Assembly (NCBI GenBank): GCA_018241225.1
Contig: JAFEEG010000002.1
Coordinates: 1-64,000, forward strand
DNA from: Pseudomonadota bacterium
GTDB taxonomy: Bacteria > Pseudomonadota > Gammaproteobacteria > Burkholderiales > Burkholderiaceae_C
DNA: 64,000 nt
Direction: 5' to 3'
The translations under genes and the position numbers were made by a program. This document shows positions 36,707 through 45,178 of the stretch, piece after piece. The notes beneath the pieces were generated by a model. It was not told the origin of the DNA. It ran no database searches and worked only from the letters and a program-made list of their open reading frames with translations. The stretch's first letter is position 1. Each line of letters starts with the position of its first letter.

Positions 36707-37579
36707 ATGCGCGTCCTGCTCACTGGCGCCAGCGGATTCATCGGCGCGGCCGTCTCGAAGGCATTGACCCGTGCGGGGCACCAGGTCGTTGCATTGGGCC
36801 GGCGCTCGGCGCCCGCACTGGACTTCACACTCGCCACCCACCCTGACGCATGGCGACCTCAGCTCGCGGGCATCGATGCCGTGGTCAACGCGGTGGGCAT
36901 CCTGCGCGACTCGGCCCGCACGCCCATGGACAGCATCCACGCCAGCGCACCAGCAGCACTGTTCGAGGCCTGCGCGCAAGCCGGCGTGCGGCGCGTCATC
37001 CACATCTCGGCCCTGGGCATCGAGCGCAACCCGACGCGCTACGCGCAAACCAAGCGGGCCGCTGACGAGGCGCTGCTGGCGCTCACCCAGGCCGCACGGC
37101 TGGACGGCCTGGTGCTGCGCCCCAGCGTGGTCTTCGGCAAGGACGGCGCCAGCAGCCAGCTCTTCCTCGCCCTCTCGCGCCTGCCTTTTCTGATGTTGCC
37201 GCGCCCGGTGCTGCGTGCCCGCGTGCAGCCCCTGGCCGTTGCAGAACTGGCCGAGGCCATCGCTGCGCTGCTACCTCGGCAAGATAGCCTAGGCCTGATG
37301 GAGCTTGCCGGCCCCGAGGCGCTGACGCTCGCCGATTTCATCGCGAGCCTGCGTGCGCAGCGCGGCAATTCGCCGGCCCGCACCTGGCCCCTGCCCCACT
37401 GGGCCACGCACGCCAGCGCATGGCTTGGCGACCAGGTGCCGATCTCGCCGTGGTGCAGCGAAACACTGGCCCTGCTGGCCACCGACAACGTCGCGGCGCC
37501 GGCAAGGCTGTCGCAATTGCTCGGGCGAGCCGCCACGCCGCCTTCGCGCCTGCTGGCCACGCTGGATGCCTCATGGTGA
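36707..37579 (+). CDS. NAD(P)-binding epimerase/SDR-like protein
   Basis: The protein has 290 residues with the extended-SDR nucleotide-binding start MRVLLTGASGFIGAAVSKAL, AVVNAVGILRDSAR, IHISALGIERNPTRYAQTKRAADEAL (YxxxK at Tyr-Ala-Gln-Thr-Lys), and LVLRPSVVFGKDGASSQLF. This resembles the atypical a5-type SDRs (NDUFA9-like) that often lie beside DCC-family genes. GAGGAG overlaps the end of the upstream gene, and the two genes are separated by one base. Its substrate is unknown; the catalytic Tyr/Lys are present. Confidence 0.85.
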   Translation: MRVLLTGASGFIGAAVSKALTRAGHQVVALGRRSAPALDFTLATHPDAWRPQLAGIDAVVNAVGILRDSARTPMDSIHASAPAALFEACAQAGVRRVIHISALGIERNPTRYAQTKRAADEALLALTQAARLDGLVLRPSVVFGKDGASSQLFLALSRLPFLMLPRPVLRARVQPLAVAELAEAIAALLPRQDSLGLMELAGPEALTLADFIASLRAQRGNSPARTWPLPHWATHASAWLGDQVPISPWCSETLALLATDNVAAPARLSQLLGRAATPPSRLLATLDASW

Positions 37580-37663
37580 ACAAGCCCGCGCTGTAGAAAC
37601 AGGGCGAGCTGCGCGATTGCCCTTGCGCTGGGCAGACGACAGCCACGCGATCACAATCGCCCC

Positions 37664-38026
37664 ATGCCCCGCCGACCGGAAAACATCTATCCGCGCTACC
37701 ACGCGCATGTTTACTTCGGACCTGCCACGGTGGAGCAGGCCCGCGCCCTGCGCGAGCTCGCCTTGGTCGAATTGCCTCCCGCCGCAACCGTCGGCCGCTT
37801 TCATGAAAAGCCGGTGGGGCCGCATCCGCACTGGAGTTTCCAGTTGGCCTTTGGCGCCGACGGCTTCGAACGCATCATCGGTTGGCTCGAATCGAGGCGC
37901 GCGGGCCTGGATGTTCTGGTGCATGGCGAAACCGGCGACGACTACGCCGACCACACTGCGCATGCGATGTGGCTGGGCAACGATGCACCGCTCGACCTGA
38001 GCATGTTCGTGCGCAAGGACGCCTGA
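37664..38026 (+). CDS. DOPA 4,5-dioxygenase-family protein
   Basis: This 120-residue protein has YHAHVYFGPATVEQARALRE, GRFHEKPVGPHPHWSFQLAF and GLDVLVHGETGDDYADHTAHAMWLG. The His-rich metal-site pattern (HAHVYF, PHPHWSFQ, LVHGETGDD) matches the small ferredoxin-like DOPA-dioxygenase family, whose members may open catecholic rings, although many bacterial homologues are uncharacterised. A transcription stop-like hairpin follows at 38154-38180. It is separated from the epimerase gene by 84 bp with no clear promoter seen. Confidence 0.88.
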   Translation: MPRRPENIYPRYHAHVYFGPATVEQARALRELALVELPPAATVGRFHEKPVGPHPHWSFQLAFGADGFERIIGWLESRRAGLDVLVHGETGDDYADHTAHAMWLGNDAPLDLSMFVRKDA

Positions 38027-38153
38027 GGCGCCCGTCGCGGCAGCACCACCGGCCGCGCAAGACACCAGGGCTCTTCAGCCCTTGAAGCCCCTCCCAACAG
38101 GCCCGGCGGCCCATCGCCGCGCGCTTCTCCGCGCGCTCGGCACCCCCGGCAAA

Positions 38154-38180
38154 TGCACCTTCCAACAGGTGTAATTTTTT
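38154..38180 (+). terminator. Probable intrinsic terminator downstream of the DOPA-dioxygenase-like gene
   Basis: TGCACCT and AGGTGTA form a short stem around a six-base loop, followed by ATTTTTT. An earlier AGGGCT-CTTC-AGCCCT hairpin at 38067-38082 lacks a T-run. The rest of the 38027-38150 stretch shows only GC-rich short palindromes. Confidence 0.5.
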
Positions 38181-38239
38181 GTCGACAATAGTGTTAACAC
38201 TTAATCCGAGACGGACATTGTTGACCATCATGTCGACAC
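38179..38239. promoter_or_regulatory. Operator cluster upstream of the hydantoinase operon (distal)
   Basis: The palindrome TTGTCGACAA (38179-38188) is followed by a perfect GTGTTAACAC (38191-38200) and by ACATTGTTGACC-atca-TGTCGACAC (38215-38239). The last motif recurs at 38346-38371. TTGTNNACAA-type half-sites suggest a GntR- or LacI-like regulator, but no regulator gene is adjacent. Confidence 0.55.
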
Positions 38240-38345
38240 TTTAGTTGCCAGCATAGGCAACATTGGCCCGAAGCTTGCAACAGGCGTTCCGTACCGGGAA
38301 CGCTGGCCAGTTTGCACCGCTGCGGGGCATCCCGGATGGATCAAC

Positions 38346-38371
38346 ACATTGTCAACAGTCATGTCGAACAC
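38346..38371. promoter_or_regulatory. Operator repeat upstream of the hydantoinase gene (proximal)
   Basis: ACATTGTCAACAGTC then ATGTCGAACAC closely matches the distal copy at 38215-38239, with one inserted A and a few substitutions. It lies 34 bp before the hydantoinase ATG, so it would overlap or abut the transcription start region. Confidence 0.55.
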
Positions 38372-38404
38372 AATGCACAAACCTGGTGCCGACAGGAGCC
38401 TTCC

Positions 38405-39826
38405 ATGAAGGCTCTGGAGCTGGTGCTTCGCAATGCCCGCGTGGCCACGGCGGCCGACGTCTTCGAGGCCGACATCGGCATCGCGGGCGGTCGCATCGTG
38501 CAGATCGGCCAGCAGCTGCCGGCCGGCGTGCGCGAGTTCGACGTGGCCGGCCGCGTGGTCACGCCGGGTGGCGTGGACGCGCATTGCCACCTCGACCAGC
38601 CCATGACGCCACCGGTGCGCATGGCCGACGACTTCGACACCGGCACCCGCGCCGCCGCCTGCGGCGGCACCACCACGGTGATTCCCTTTGCCGCGCAGGA
38701 AAAAGGCCAGTCGCTGCGCGCCGCGGTGCAGGACTACCACCAGCGCGCCGAAGGCAAGGCCCATGTGGACTACGCCTTCCACCTGATCGTGAGCGACCCG
38801 ACGCCCAAGGTGCTGAACGAGGAGCTGCCCGCGCTGATCCGCGAGGGCTACACCTCCTTCAAGATCTACATGACCTATGACGATCTGAAGCTGGGCGACG
38901 GCCAGATCCTCGACGTGCTGGCGGTGGCGCGCCGGCACGGGGCCATGGCCATGATCCATGCCGAGAACGCCGACTGCATCGAGTGGCTGAGCAAGCGGCT
39001 CGAGGCAGCTGGCCGCACCGCGCCGCGCTTTCATGCGCACTCTCGGCCCATGCTGGTGGAGCGCGAAGCCACCCATCGCGCCATTGCGCTGGCCGAGCTG
39101 GTGGACGTGCCCATCCTCATCGTGCATGTCTCGGGCCGCGAAGCGGTCGAGCAGATCCGCTGGGCGCGCGCGCACGGCCTGAGCGTGTTTGCAGAGACCT
39201 GCCCGCAGTACCTGTTCCTCACGGCCGAAGACCTTGGCATCGACGATAGCTACCACGGCGCCAAATGCGTGTGCAGCCCGCCACCGCGCGACAAGTCCAA
39301 CCAGGAAGTGATCTGGGCAGGACTCAACGATGGCCTGTTCACCGTCTTCAGCTCCGACCACGCGCCCTTCAAGTACGACGCGCCCGAGGGCAAGAAGCCC
39401 GGTGGCGAAGAAGTGGCTTTTCGCCACATCCCCAACGGCATTCCCGGCATCGAGACGCGCCTGCCGCTGCTCTATTCGGAAGGCGTGCTGGGCGGGCGCA
39501 TGACGCTGAACAAGTTTGTCGAGCTCACTGCCACCAACCCGGCCAAGGCCTATGGCCTGCACCCGCGCAAGGGAACGATCGCCGTGGGCAGCGACGCCGA
39601 CCTGGTGGTGTGGGAAGAGCGCGAGTTCGTGCTGTCCAACAGCCACCTGCACCACGCGGGGGACTACACGCCCTATGCCGGCCAGCGCCTGCGTGCCTGG
39701 CCAGCCCTGACCTTGTGCGGCGGCGAGGTGGTGTGGGACGGCGCCTTCCACGCCCGCGCAGGGCGCGGCCGCTTCCTGGCTTGCGCAACGCCCAGCCTGC
39801 TGCCGCAGCGCCAGCTTTCCAACTGA
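38405..39826 (+). CDS. Hydantoinase/dihydropyrimidinase
   Basis: This 473-residue amidohydrolase has a binuclear metal centre: His60 and His62 (DAHCHLDQP), the carbamylated Lys153 (SFKIYMTYDD), His185 (MIHAENAD), His241 (IVHVSG) and Asp318 (SSDHAPFK). It hydrolyses cyclic diamides such as hydantoins, dihydropyrimidines or related imides to carbamoyl amino acids. The ATG at 38405 has CAGGAGCC upstream; an in-frame start at 38312 would add 31 unrelated residues. It heads a TRAP-transporter/amidase/hydratase operon and is preceded by repeated operator motifs. The real substrate is unproven. Confidence 0.92.
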   Translation: MKALELVLRNARVATAADVFEADIGIAGGRIVQIGQQLPAGVREFDVAGRVVTPGGVDAHCHLDQPMTPPVRMADDFDTGTRAAACGGTTTVIPFAAQEKGQSLRAAVQDYHQRAEGKAHVDYAFHLIVSDPTPKVLNEELPALIREGYTSFKIYMTYDDLKLGDGQILDVLAVARRHGAMAMIHAENADCIEWLSKRLEAAGRTAPRFHAHSRPMLVEREATHRAIALAELVDVPILIVHVSGREAVEQIRWARAHGLSVFAETCPQYLFLTAEDLGIDDSYHGAKCVCSPPPRDKSNQEVIWAGLNDGLFTVFSSDHAPFKYDAPEGKKPGGEEVAFRHIPNGIPGIETRLPLLYSEGVLGGRMTLNKFVELTATNPAKAYGLHPRKGTIAVGSDADLVVWEEREFVLSNSHLHHAGDYTPYAGQRLRAWPALTLCGGEVVWDGAFHARAGRGRFLACATPSLLPQRQLSN

Positions 39827-39860
39827 TCTTCCCTTCCACGACCTACAGGAGCAAAGCAAC

Positions 39861-40502
39861 ATGAAAACACTGCTTCCACCCGGCCCCGCAAGCCGCGTGC
39901 TCGGCACCATTGCCGATGCCAGCGTCATTGCCTGCGGCTGGTGGCTCATCGCCCTGAGCGCCATCACCTGCGTCGAGATGCTGGGGCGCAAGCTGTTCGG
40001 CTTCAGCCTGCAGGGCGTCGACGAGATCGGCTCCTACACCTACGGCATCGTCGGTGCATTCGGCTTTTCCTACACGCTGATCACGCGCAGCCACACCCGC
40101 GTGGACTTCCTGCTTTCGCGCTTCTCGCCGCGCTTGCAGGCGGTGCTCAACCTGACGGCCATGCTGTCGCTCACCGCGCTGGCTGTGCTGTGCCTGTGGC
40201 GCGGGCTGAACGTGGTGCTCGAGAGCGTGGACATGAAGTCCACCGCCGCCACGCCGCTGGCCACGCCCATGTGGATTCCGCAAACGATCTGGCTGGTGGG
40301 CTACGCGCTGTTCGCGGCCGTTGCGCTGCTGGCCGCCTGGCATGCGCTGAAGCTGTTCGTGACCGGGCGCCAGGCGCAGCTGAACGACCAGTTCGGCCCG
40401 CAGACCCTGGACGAGGAAATCGAGGCCGAGACCGAAGTGCGCATGCCTTCGCAAGAAGCCACGGGCACCACCGCCACTGCCATGGAAGGAGCACGCGCAT
40501 GA
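39861..40502 (+). CDS. TRAP transporter small permease (DctQ-type)
   Basis: This 213-residue integral membrane protein has four hydrophobic helices, with IALSAITCVEMLGRKLFGFSLQGVDEIGSYTYGIVGAFGFSYTLITRSHTRVDFLL, the DctQ pattern, and a charged C-terminal tail (DEEIEAETEVRMPSQEATG). Together with DctM it imports carboxylates driven by a sodium or proton gradient. The stop overlaps the DctM start by ATGA. It lies 34 bp after the hydantoinase gene, within the same operon. Confidence 0.93.
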   Translation: MKTLLPPGPASRVLGTIADASVIACGWWLIALSAITCVEMLGRKLFGFSLQGVDEIGSYTYGIVGAFGFSYTLITRSHTRVDFLLSRFSPRLQAVLNLTAMLSLTALAVLCLWRGLNVVLESVDMKSTAATPLATPMWIPQTIWLVGYALFAAVALLAAWHALKLFVTGRQAQLNDQFGPQTLDEEIEAETEVRMPSQEATGTTATAMEGARA

Positions 40503-41809
40503 TCAGCCCCATCGAGATCCTGCTGGGCCTGGCGCTGATGCTGGGCCTGATGTTCTTCGGCGTGCACGTGGCCACCACCATGCTGGTGGTCGGCCTGCTG
40601 GGCGCCATGGCGCACTTCGGCATGCCGGCCTTCAACGCGCTGGGCGAGCAGTTGTGGGCCGCCGGCGAAGACTACCTGCTGCTGTCGATCCCGCTGTACA
40701 TCCTGCTGGGCGAGATCCTGATGCGCGGCGGGGCCACCGACAAGATGTACCAGTCGCTGGCCGACTGGCTCAAGCGCCTGCCGGGCGGGCTGCTGCACAC
40801 CAACATCGGCGCATCGGCGCTGTTCTCGGCGGTGTCGGGCTCGTCGGTGGCCACGGCCGCCACCATCTCGACGGTGGCGTTGCCGTCGTTTCGCAACCGC
40901 GGCTACGACCAGCGCCTGGTGCTGGGCTCCATCGCAGCCGGCGCCAGCCTGGGCAACCTCATTCCGCCGGGCGTGGCCTTCATCATCTACGGGTCGATGA
41001 CCAACACCTCGGCCTCGCGCCTGTACATGGCCGGCGTGCTGCCCGGCGCGATCATGACGGTGCTGTTCCTCATCACCATCCTGGCCATCGCCGTGTGGCG
41101 GCCCAGCGTGGCGGGCAAGCCCGAAGGCAGCGTGAGCTGGGGCGAGCGCCTGAAGAACTCGATCCACCTGGGCGGGCCGCTGCTGGTGTTCGGCGTGGTC
41201 ATGGGCGGCATCTACAGCGGCTGGGCCACCGTTACCGAAAGCGCTGCGCTGGGCGTGATCGTGTGCCTGCCCATTGCCTGGGGCTACGGCAAGCTGAGCA
41301 TCCCGATGCTGCACGAGTGCTTCCGCTCGACCATGCGCCTGACGGCCATGACCGCGCTGATCCTGGTGGCCGCGCTGTACCTGAACTTCGTGCTGTCGAT
41401 GCTGGGCGTGCCGCAGTCGCTGTCCAGCCTGATCAAGTCGCTCGACGTGTCGCCGCTGGCGCTGCTGTGGGTACTGGCCATCATGTACGTGATCCTGGGC
41501 GTGGCACTGGAGACCATGCCGATGATGGTGGGCACGCTGCCCGTGGTGTTTCCCATCATCCAGGCCGCCGGCATCGACCCGGTGTTCTTCGGCGTGTTCA
41601 TGGTGCTGATGTGCGAGCTGTCGCTGCTCAGCCCGCCCATCGGCATGACGCTGTACGTGATCCAGGGCGTGCGCGGCGAAGGAAGCATCAACGAGGTGTT
41701 CCAGGGAACGCTGCCATTCCTGGCCGCAATGATCGTGATGACGGCGGTGCTCATCCACTTCCCGGCCATTGCCACCTACCTGCCCAACCTCTTCTACGGA
41801 GCACGCTGA
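40499..41809 (+). CDS. TRAP transporter large permease (DctM-type)
   Basis: The protein has 436 residues and about 12 membrane helices, with the DctM motifs FFGVHVATTMLVVGLLG, YLLLSIPLYILLGEILMRGG, FSAVSGSSVATAATISTVALPSFRNRGYDQRLVLGSIAAGASLGNLIPPGVAFIIYGSMTNTS and SPPIGMTLYVIQGV. It forms the channel of a TRAP uptake system with the DctQ and DctP partners encoded next to it. The start overlaps the DctQ stop by ATGA. The transported compound should be the hydantoinase substrate, a ureido acid or a related acid. Confidence 0.95.
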   Translation: MISPIEILLGLALMLGLMFFGVHVATTMLVVGLLGAMAHFGMPAFNALGEQLWAAGEDYLLLSIPLYILLGEILMRGGATDKMYQSLADWLKRLPGGLLHTNIGASALFSAVSGSSVATAATISTVALPSFRNRGYDQRLVLGSIAAGASLGNLIPPGVAFIIYGSMTNTSASRLYMAGVLPGAIMTVLFLITILAIAVWRPSVAGKPEGSVSWGERLKNSIHLGGPLLVFGVVMGGIYSGWATVTESAALGVIVCLPIAWGYGKLSIPMLHECFRSTMRLTAMTALILVAALYLNFVLSMLGVPQSLSSLIKSLDVSPLALLWVLAIMYVILGVALETMPMMVGTLPVVFPIIQAAGIDPVFFGVFMVLMCELSLLSPPIGMTLYVIQGVRGEGSINEVFQGTLPFLAAMIVMTAVLIHFPAIATYLPNLFYGAR

Positions 41810-41897
41810 CGCGATGCGTGCACGCGTCTGCCGCCAGGCCGCACCCGCGGCATCCACTTCACCACTGCACCATCACCACCACCAGGAAAGACCCACC

Positions 41898-42938
41898 ATG
41901 AAGCTGTTCAAGTTTGCCCTTTCCGCTGCCGCGCTGGCCCTGGGCCTGTCCGCGGCCCATGCCGACAACCTGAAGCTGCGCGCAGCGGGCAACCTGGTGG
42001 CCACCGGCCTCATCCAGCAGAACAAGGAGCAGCCCTTCTTCGAGAACTTCGCGAAGAACACCGGCACACCCATCGACGTGGACTACAAGCCGATGGACGT
42101 GCTGGGCGTGAAGGACGCCGACGGCCTGCGCACGCTCAAGTCGGGCCTGTTCGACATCGTGGCACTGCGCCTGGCGCAGGTCTCGCGCGACGAGCCCTTC
42201 TTCCTGGGCCCCGACATCGTGGGCCTGTCGACCGACTACGACACCGCCCGCAAGGTGGTGGACGCGTACCGCGAGGCCTTCGACAAGCGCCTGCAGGAGC
42301 GCTACGGCGGCAAGCTGCTGGGCATCTACTCCTTCGGCCCGCAGGTGCTGTTCTGCAAGGTGCCGGTCACCGGCCTGGCCGACCTCAAGGGCAAGAAGGT
42401 GCGCGTGTACGACGCGTCGCTGGCCAAGTTCATCGAGAAGCTCGGCGGCATTCCGGTCACCATTTCCTTCGGCGAAACGCAGCAGGCGCTTGAGCGCGGC
42501 GTGACCGACTGCGCCATCACCGGCCCGAGCTCGGCCAACTCGGCCGGCTGGCCCGAGGTGACGACGCACTTCATGCCCATCGGCTTCCAGATTTCGCTCA
42601 ATGCCTGGACGATGAACCTGAACAAGTGGAACGCCCTGCCGGCAGACCAGCGCGCCAAGATCACCGAGGCCTTCAAGAAGTTCGAGGACGAGGTCTGGGT
42701 CTATTCGCGCGACCTGTACGAAGACGCGGTGCGCTGCAACGTGGGCAAGGACCCATGCAAGACGGTCAAGAAGTTCGCGATGAAGGAAGTGCCGGTCAAG
42801 CCCGCGGACCAGCAGATCATTCGCGATGCGCTGACCACCGTTTCGCTGCCCATCTGGAGCGAACAATGCGACAAGTCCTACGACAAGTGCTCGGCCATCT
42901 GGAAGCAGGTGGTGGGCCCGATCGTGGGGCTCAAATAG
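41898..42938 (+). CDS. TRAP transporter solute receptor (DctP-type)
   Basis: This 346-residue periplasmic receptor has a signal peptide (LFKFALSAAALALGLSAAHA) and the DctP signature GKKVRVYDASLAKFIEKLGGIPVTISFGETQQALERGVTDCAITG, including the Arg that binds the carboxylate of the ligand. The C-terminal part contains CDKSYDKCSAIW with several Cys. It lies downstream of the permease genes and before amidase, completing the TRAP system. AGGAAAG precedes the ATG at 41898. Confidence 0.93.
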   Translation: MKLFKFALSAAALALGLSAAHADNLKLRAAGNLVATGLIQQNKEQPFFENFAKNTGTPIDVDYKPMDVLGVKDADGLRTLKSGLFDIVALRLAQVSRDEPFFLGPDIVGLSTDYDTARKVVDAYREAFDKRLQERYGGKLLGIYSFGPQVLFCKVPVTGLADLKGKKVRVYDASLAKFIEKLGGIPVTISFGETQQALERGVTDCAITGPSSANSAGWPEVTTHFMPIGFQISLNAWTMNLNKWNALPADQRAKITEAFKKFEDEVWVYSRDLYEDAVRCNVGKDPCKTVKKFAMKEVPVKPADQQIIRDALTTVSLPIWSEQCDKSYDKCSAIWKQVVGPIVGLK

Positions 42939-42944
42939 ACAGAT

Positions 42945-44357
42945 ATGACACAGCACGAACCACTCTGGAAACTCCCGGCCACCGAACTGGCGCGCCGCTA
43001 TCGTGAACTCAGCCTGACGCCGCTGGCCGTCGCCTACGACGTGCTGGCGCGCATCGACGAGGTCAACGGCAAGCTCAACGCCGTCGTCTCGCGCCGCGAC
43101 AAGGCGGTGCTGGCCGAGGCGCAGGCCGCCGGCGAGCGCTTTGCGCGCGGCACGCCGCTGTCGATGCTCGACGGCATTCCGCTCACGGTGAAGGACAGCC
43201 TCTACCTGGACGGCCTGCCCACCACCTGCGGCACGCCGGCATTGAAGGCGCACGTGCCCGGCTTCGACGAGCTCGCGGCAGCGCGTGCGCGCGAAGCCGG
43301 CGCGCTGATCCTGGGCAAGACCAACGTGCCCGAATTTGCCAACGACGGCTACACCGGCAATCCGGTGTTCGGCGTCACCGGCAACCCCTGGGCCCCCGAG
43401 CTCACGCCCGGTGGCTCCAGCGGCGGCGCGGTGGCGGCGGTGGCCGCAGGCATGGGCCCGCTGGCCATTGCGCAGGACGGCGGCGGCTCGATCCGCCGGC
43501 CGGCCTCGCACACCGGCCTGGTGGGCCTGAAGCCATCGCTGAGCGCCTGGCCGCGTGTTCGCCAGTTGCCGGGCCTGCTGCTGGACTTCGACTGCATCGG
43601 CCCGGTGGGCCGCACCGTGGCCGACGTGCGCATGCTGTTCGAACTGCTGCGCGGGCCCGACGCGGCCGATCGCTCGTCGCTATCGGCATGGGCGGCGCAG
43701 CAGCGCATGCGGCCGGCCACCGGGCCGCTGCGCGTGCTCTATGTCGAGCACCTCAACGCCAACCCGCTGGACCGGCAGATTGCCGCCAACTGCCGCACGG
43801 CCGTGCAGCGCCTTGCCGCGCTGGGCCACCACGTGGAAGAAGGCGAGCTGCCGGTGGACATCGGCTACCTGATGCAGGCCTGGCCCGAGATCGGGCAGGT
43901 GGGCCTGGCCGCAATGTTCGAGGAACACCCCGACTGGGAAGCACAAGCCAGCGCCAAGTACCGCGAAGGCGCCGAAGCGGGCCGCCGCGTGTCGGGCGCA
44001 CGGGTGTGGCAGATCATGGAGCGCGTGCGCCAGTTGCGCCGCGACGTGGTGGGCATGTTCGAGCAATTCGACGTCATTGCCATGCCCTCGGCTGCCGCCC
44101 TGCCGTGGCCGGCGCACGAGGCGTTCCCGCCCCGCATCGACGGCAAGGAAGTGGGCCCGCGCGGGCACGCCGCCTACACCGGCTGGGTCAATGCCGCAGG
44201 CCTGCCTGGGCTGTCGGTGCCCACCGACCCTTCGCGCGAAGGATTGCCCATCGGCCTGCAACTCATCGGCCCTTATGGCTGCGATGATCTGCTGCTGGAC
44301 CTGGGCGCTGCCTACGAGGCCGTCGCTCCCTGGGCCCATCGCTGGCCCGCGCTTTGA
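42945..44357 (+). CDS. Amidase (amidase-signature family)
   Basis: This 470-residue hydrolase has the Ser-cisSer-Lys catalytic triad: Lys83 (GIPLTVKDSLY), Ser158 (TPGGSSGGAVAA) and the nucleophile Ser182 (AQDGGGSIRRPAS), plus the Gly/Ser-rich block TPGGSSGGA and GLVGLKPS. Relatives act on aryl or alkyl amides, ureido compounds or biuret-type amides. Its start lies seven bases after the DctP stop. In this operon it probably processes the product of the hydantoinase or a related amide. Confidence 0.93.
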   Translation: MTQHEPLWKLPATELARRYRELSLTPLAVAYDVLARIDEVNGKLNAVVSRRDKAVLAEAQAAGERFARGTPLSMLDGIPLTVKDSLYLDGLPTTCGTPALKAHVPGFDELAAARAREAGALILGKTNVPEFANDGYTGNPVFGVTGNPWAPELTPGGSSGGAVAAVAAGMGPLAIAQDGGGSIRRPASHTGLVGLKPSLSAWPRVRQLPGLLLDFDCIGPVGRTVADVRMLFELLRGPDAADRSSLSAWAAQQRMRPATGPLRVLYVEHLNANPLDRQIAANCRTAVQRLAALGHHVEEGELPVDIGYLMQAWPEIGQVGLAAMFEEHPDWEAQASAKYREGAEAGRRVSGARVWQIMERVRQLRRDVVGMFEQFDVIAMPSAAALPWPAHEAFPPRIDGKEVGPRGHAAYTGWVNAAGLPGLSVPTDPSREGLPIGLQLIGPYGCDDLLLDLGAAYEAVAPWAHRWPAL

Positions 44358-44389
44358 ACGAGAGACAAAAAAGAGAGAACCAACTGGAC

Positions 44390-45160
44390 ATGAGCATCAT
44401 CGACGACACCGCCAACAGCCTGCTGACCGCACGCCGCCTGGGACAAACCGCATCCGCCGCCGCCACGCCGCTGCCCGATGCCGCCGCCGCCTATGCGGTG
44501 CAAGCGGGCGTGGGCCAGGCACTGGGCTGGTTCGCCGGCCTGCCAGCGGGCAGCGCGCCGCACCACTGGAAATCGGGCGGCCCGTCGCGCCAGGCCACCC
44601 TCACCCATGCGCCGCTGCCGCCGCACGGCATCTGGGCCAGCCCGGCCGACGCACGCAAGTGGCCGTTTCACCTGCGCGGCATCGAAGCCGAAGTGGCACT
44701 GCGCATCTCGAAGGACGTGGACGCGCAGCTCGCTGCCGAACTCGATGTAGCCGCGGCAACGCGGCTGGTGGATGGCATGTGCGTATCCATCGAGCTGGTC
44801 GATTCGCGCTGGACCGAGGCGCTGGAGGCACCCGCGCTGGCCAAGCTGGCCGACCTGCAATCGCACGGCGCCCTGGTGCTGGGCGAATGGCAACCATTTG
44901 CGCCGCGCGACTGGTCGGCGCAGCACTGCATCGTGAACATCGGCAAGCAGCCGACCATGGAGTTTGTCGGCACCCACTCGTGCAGCGACCCGGCCTTCGT
45001 GCTGCCGGCCTGGTTGCGTCATGCAACCCGGGACGGCGCCGTGGTGCGCGCCGGCACGGTGGTCACCACCGGCACCTGGTGCGGCCTGCCGCTGGCGCAG
45101 GCCGGCGACCTGGTGACGGCGGAGTTTCCGGGCATCGGCCGGGCCGAAGTGCAGCTCTGA
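44390..45160 (+). CDS. Hydratase of the 2-keto-4-pentenoate hydratase/FAH superfamily
   Basis: The protein has 256 residues with AVQAGVGQALGWFAGLPAGSAPHHWKSGG and HLRGIEAEVALRISKDVDAQ, then CVSIELVDSRWTEA, and ends TGTWCGLPLAQAGDLVTAEFPGIGRAEVQL, the late FAH-fold pattern of MhpD/Cat-type hydratases. These add water to dienoic keto acids or isomerise keto acids. An in-frame start at 44354 would add 12 residues; 44390 is preferred. It is the last gene of the TRAP operon and convergent with the LysR gene 18 bp away. Its substrate is unknown, and the Glu/Asp metal ligands are only partly recognisable. Confidence 0.78.
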   Translation: MSIIDDTANSLLTARRLGQTASAAATPLPDAAAAYAVQAGVGQALGWFAGLPAGSAPHHWKSGGPSRQATLTHAPLPPHGIWASPADARKWPFHLRGIEAEVALRISKDVDAQLAAELDVAAATRLVDGMCVSIELVDSRWTEALEAPALAKLADLQSHGALVLGEWQPFAPRDWSAQHCIVNIGKQPTMEFVGTHSCSDPAFVLPAWLRHATRDGAVVRAGTVVTTGTWCGLPLAQAGDLVTAEFPGIGRAEVQL

Positions 45161-45178
45161 TCGTTTGAGCGCCGGGGG

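Noticed and set aside
41865..41890. A His-codon-rich run (CACCATCACCACCACCAG) before the DctP gene
   Set aside because: It lies upstream of the chosen ATG and is not part of a real protein; it is a chance run of CAC/CAT codons, not a tag.
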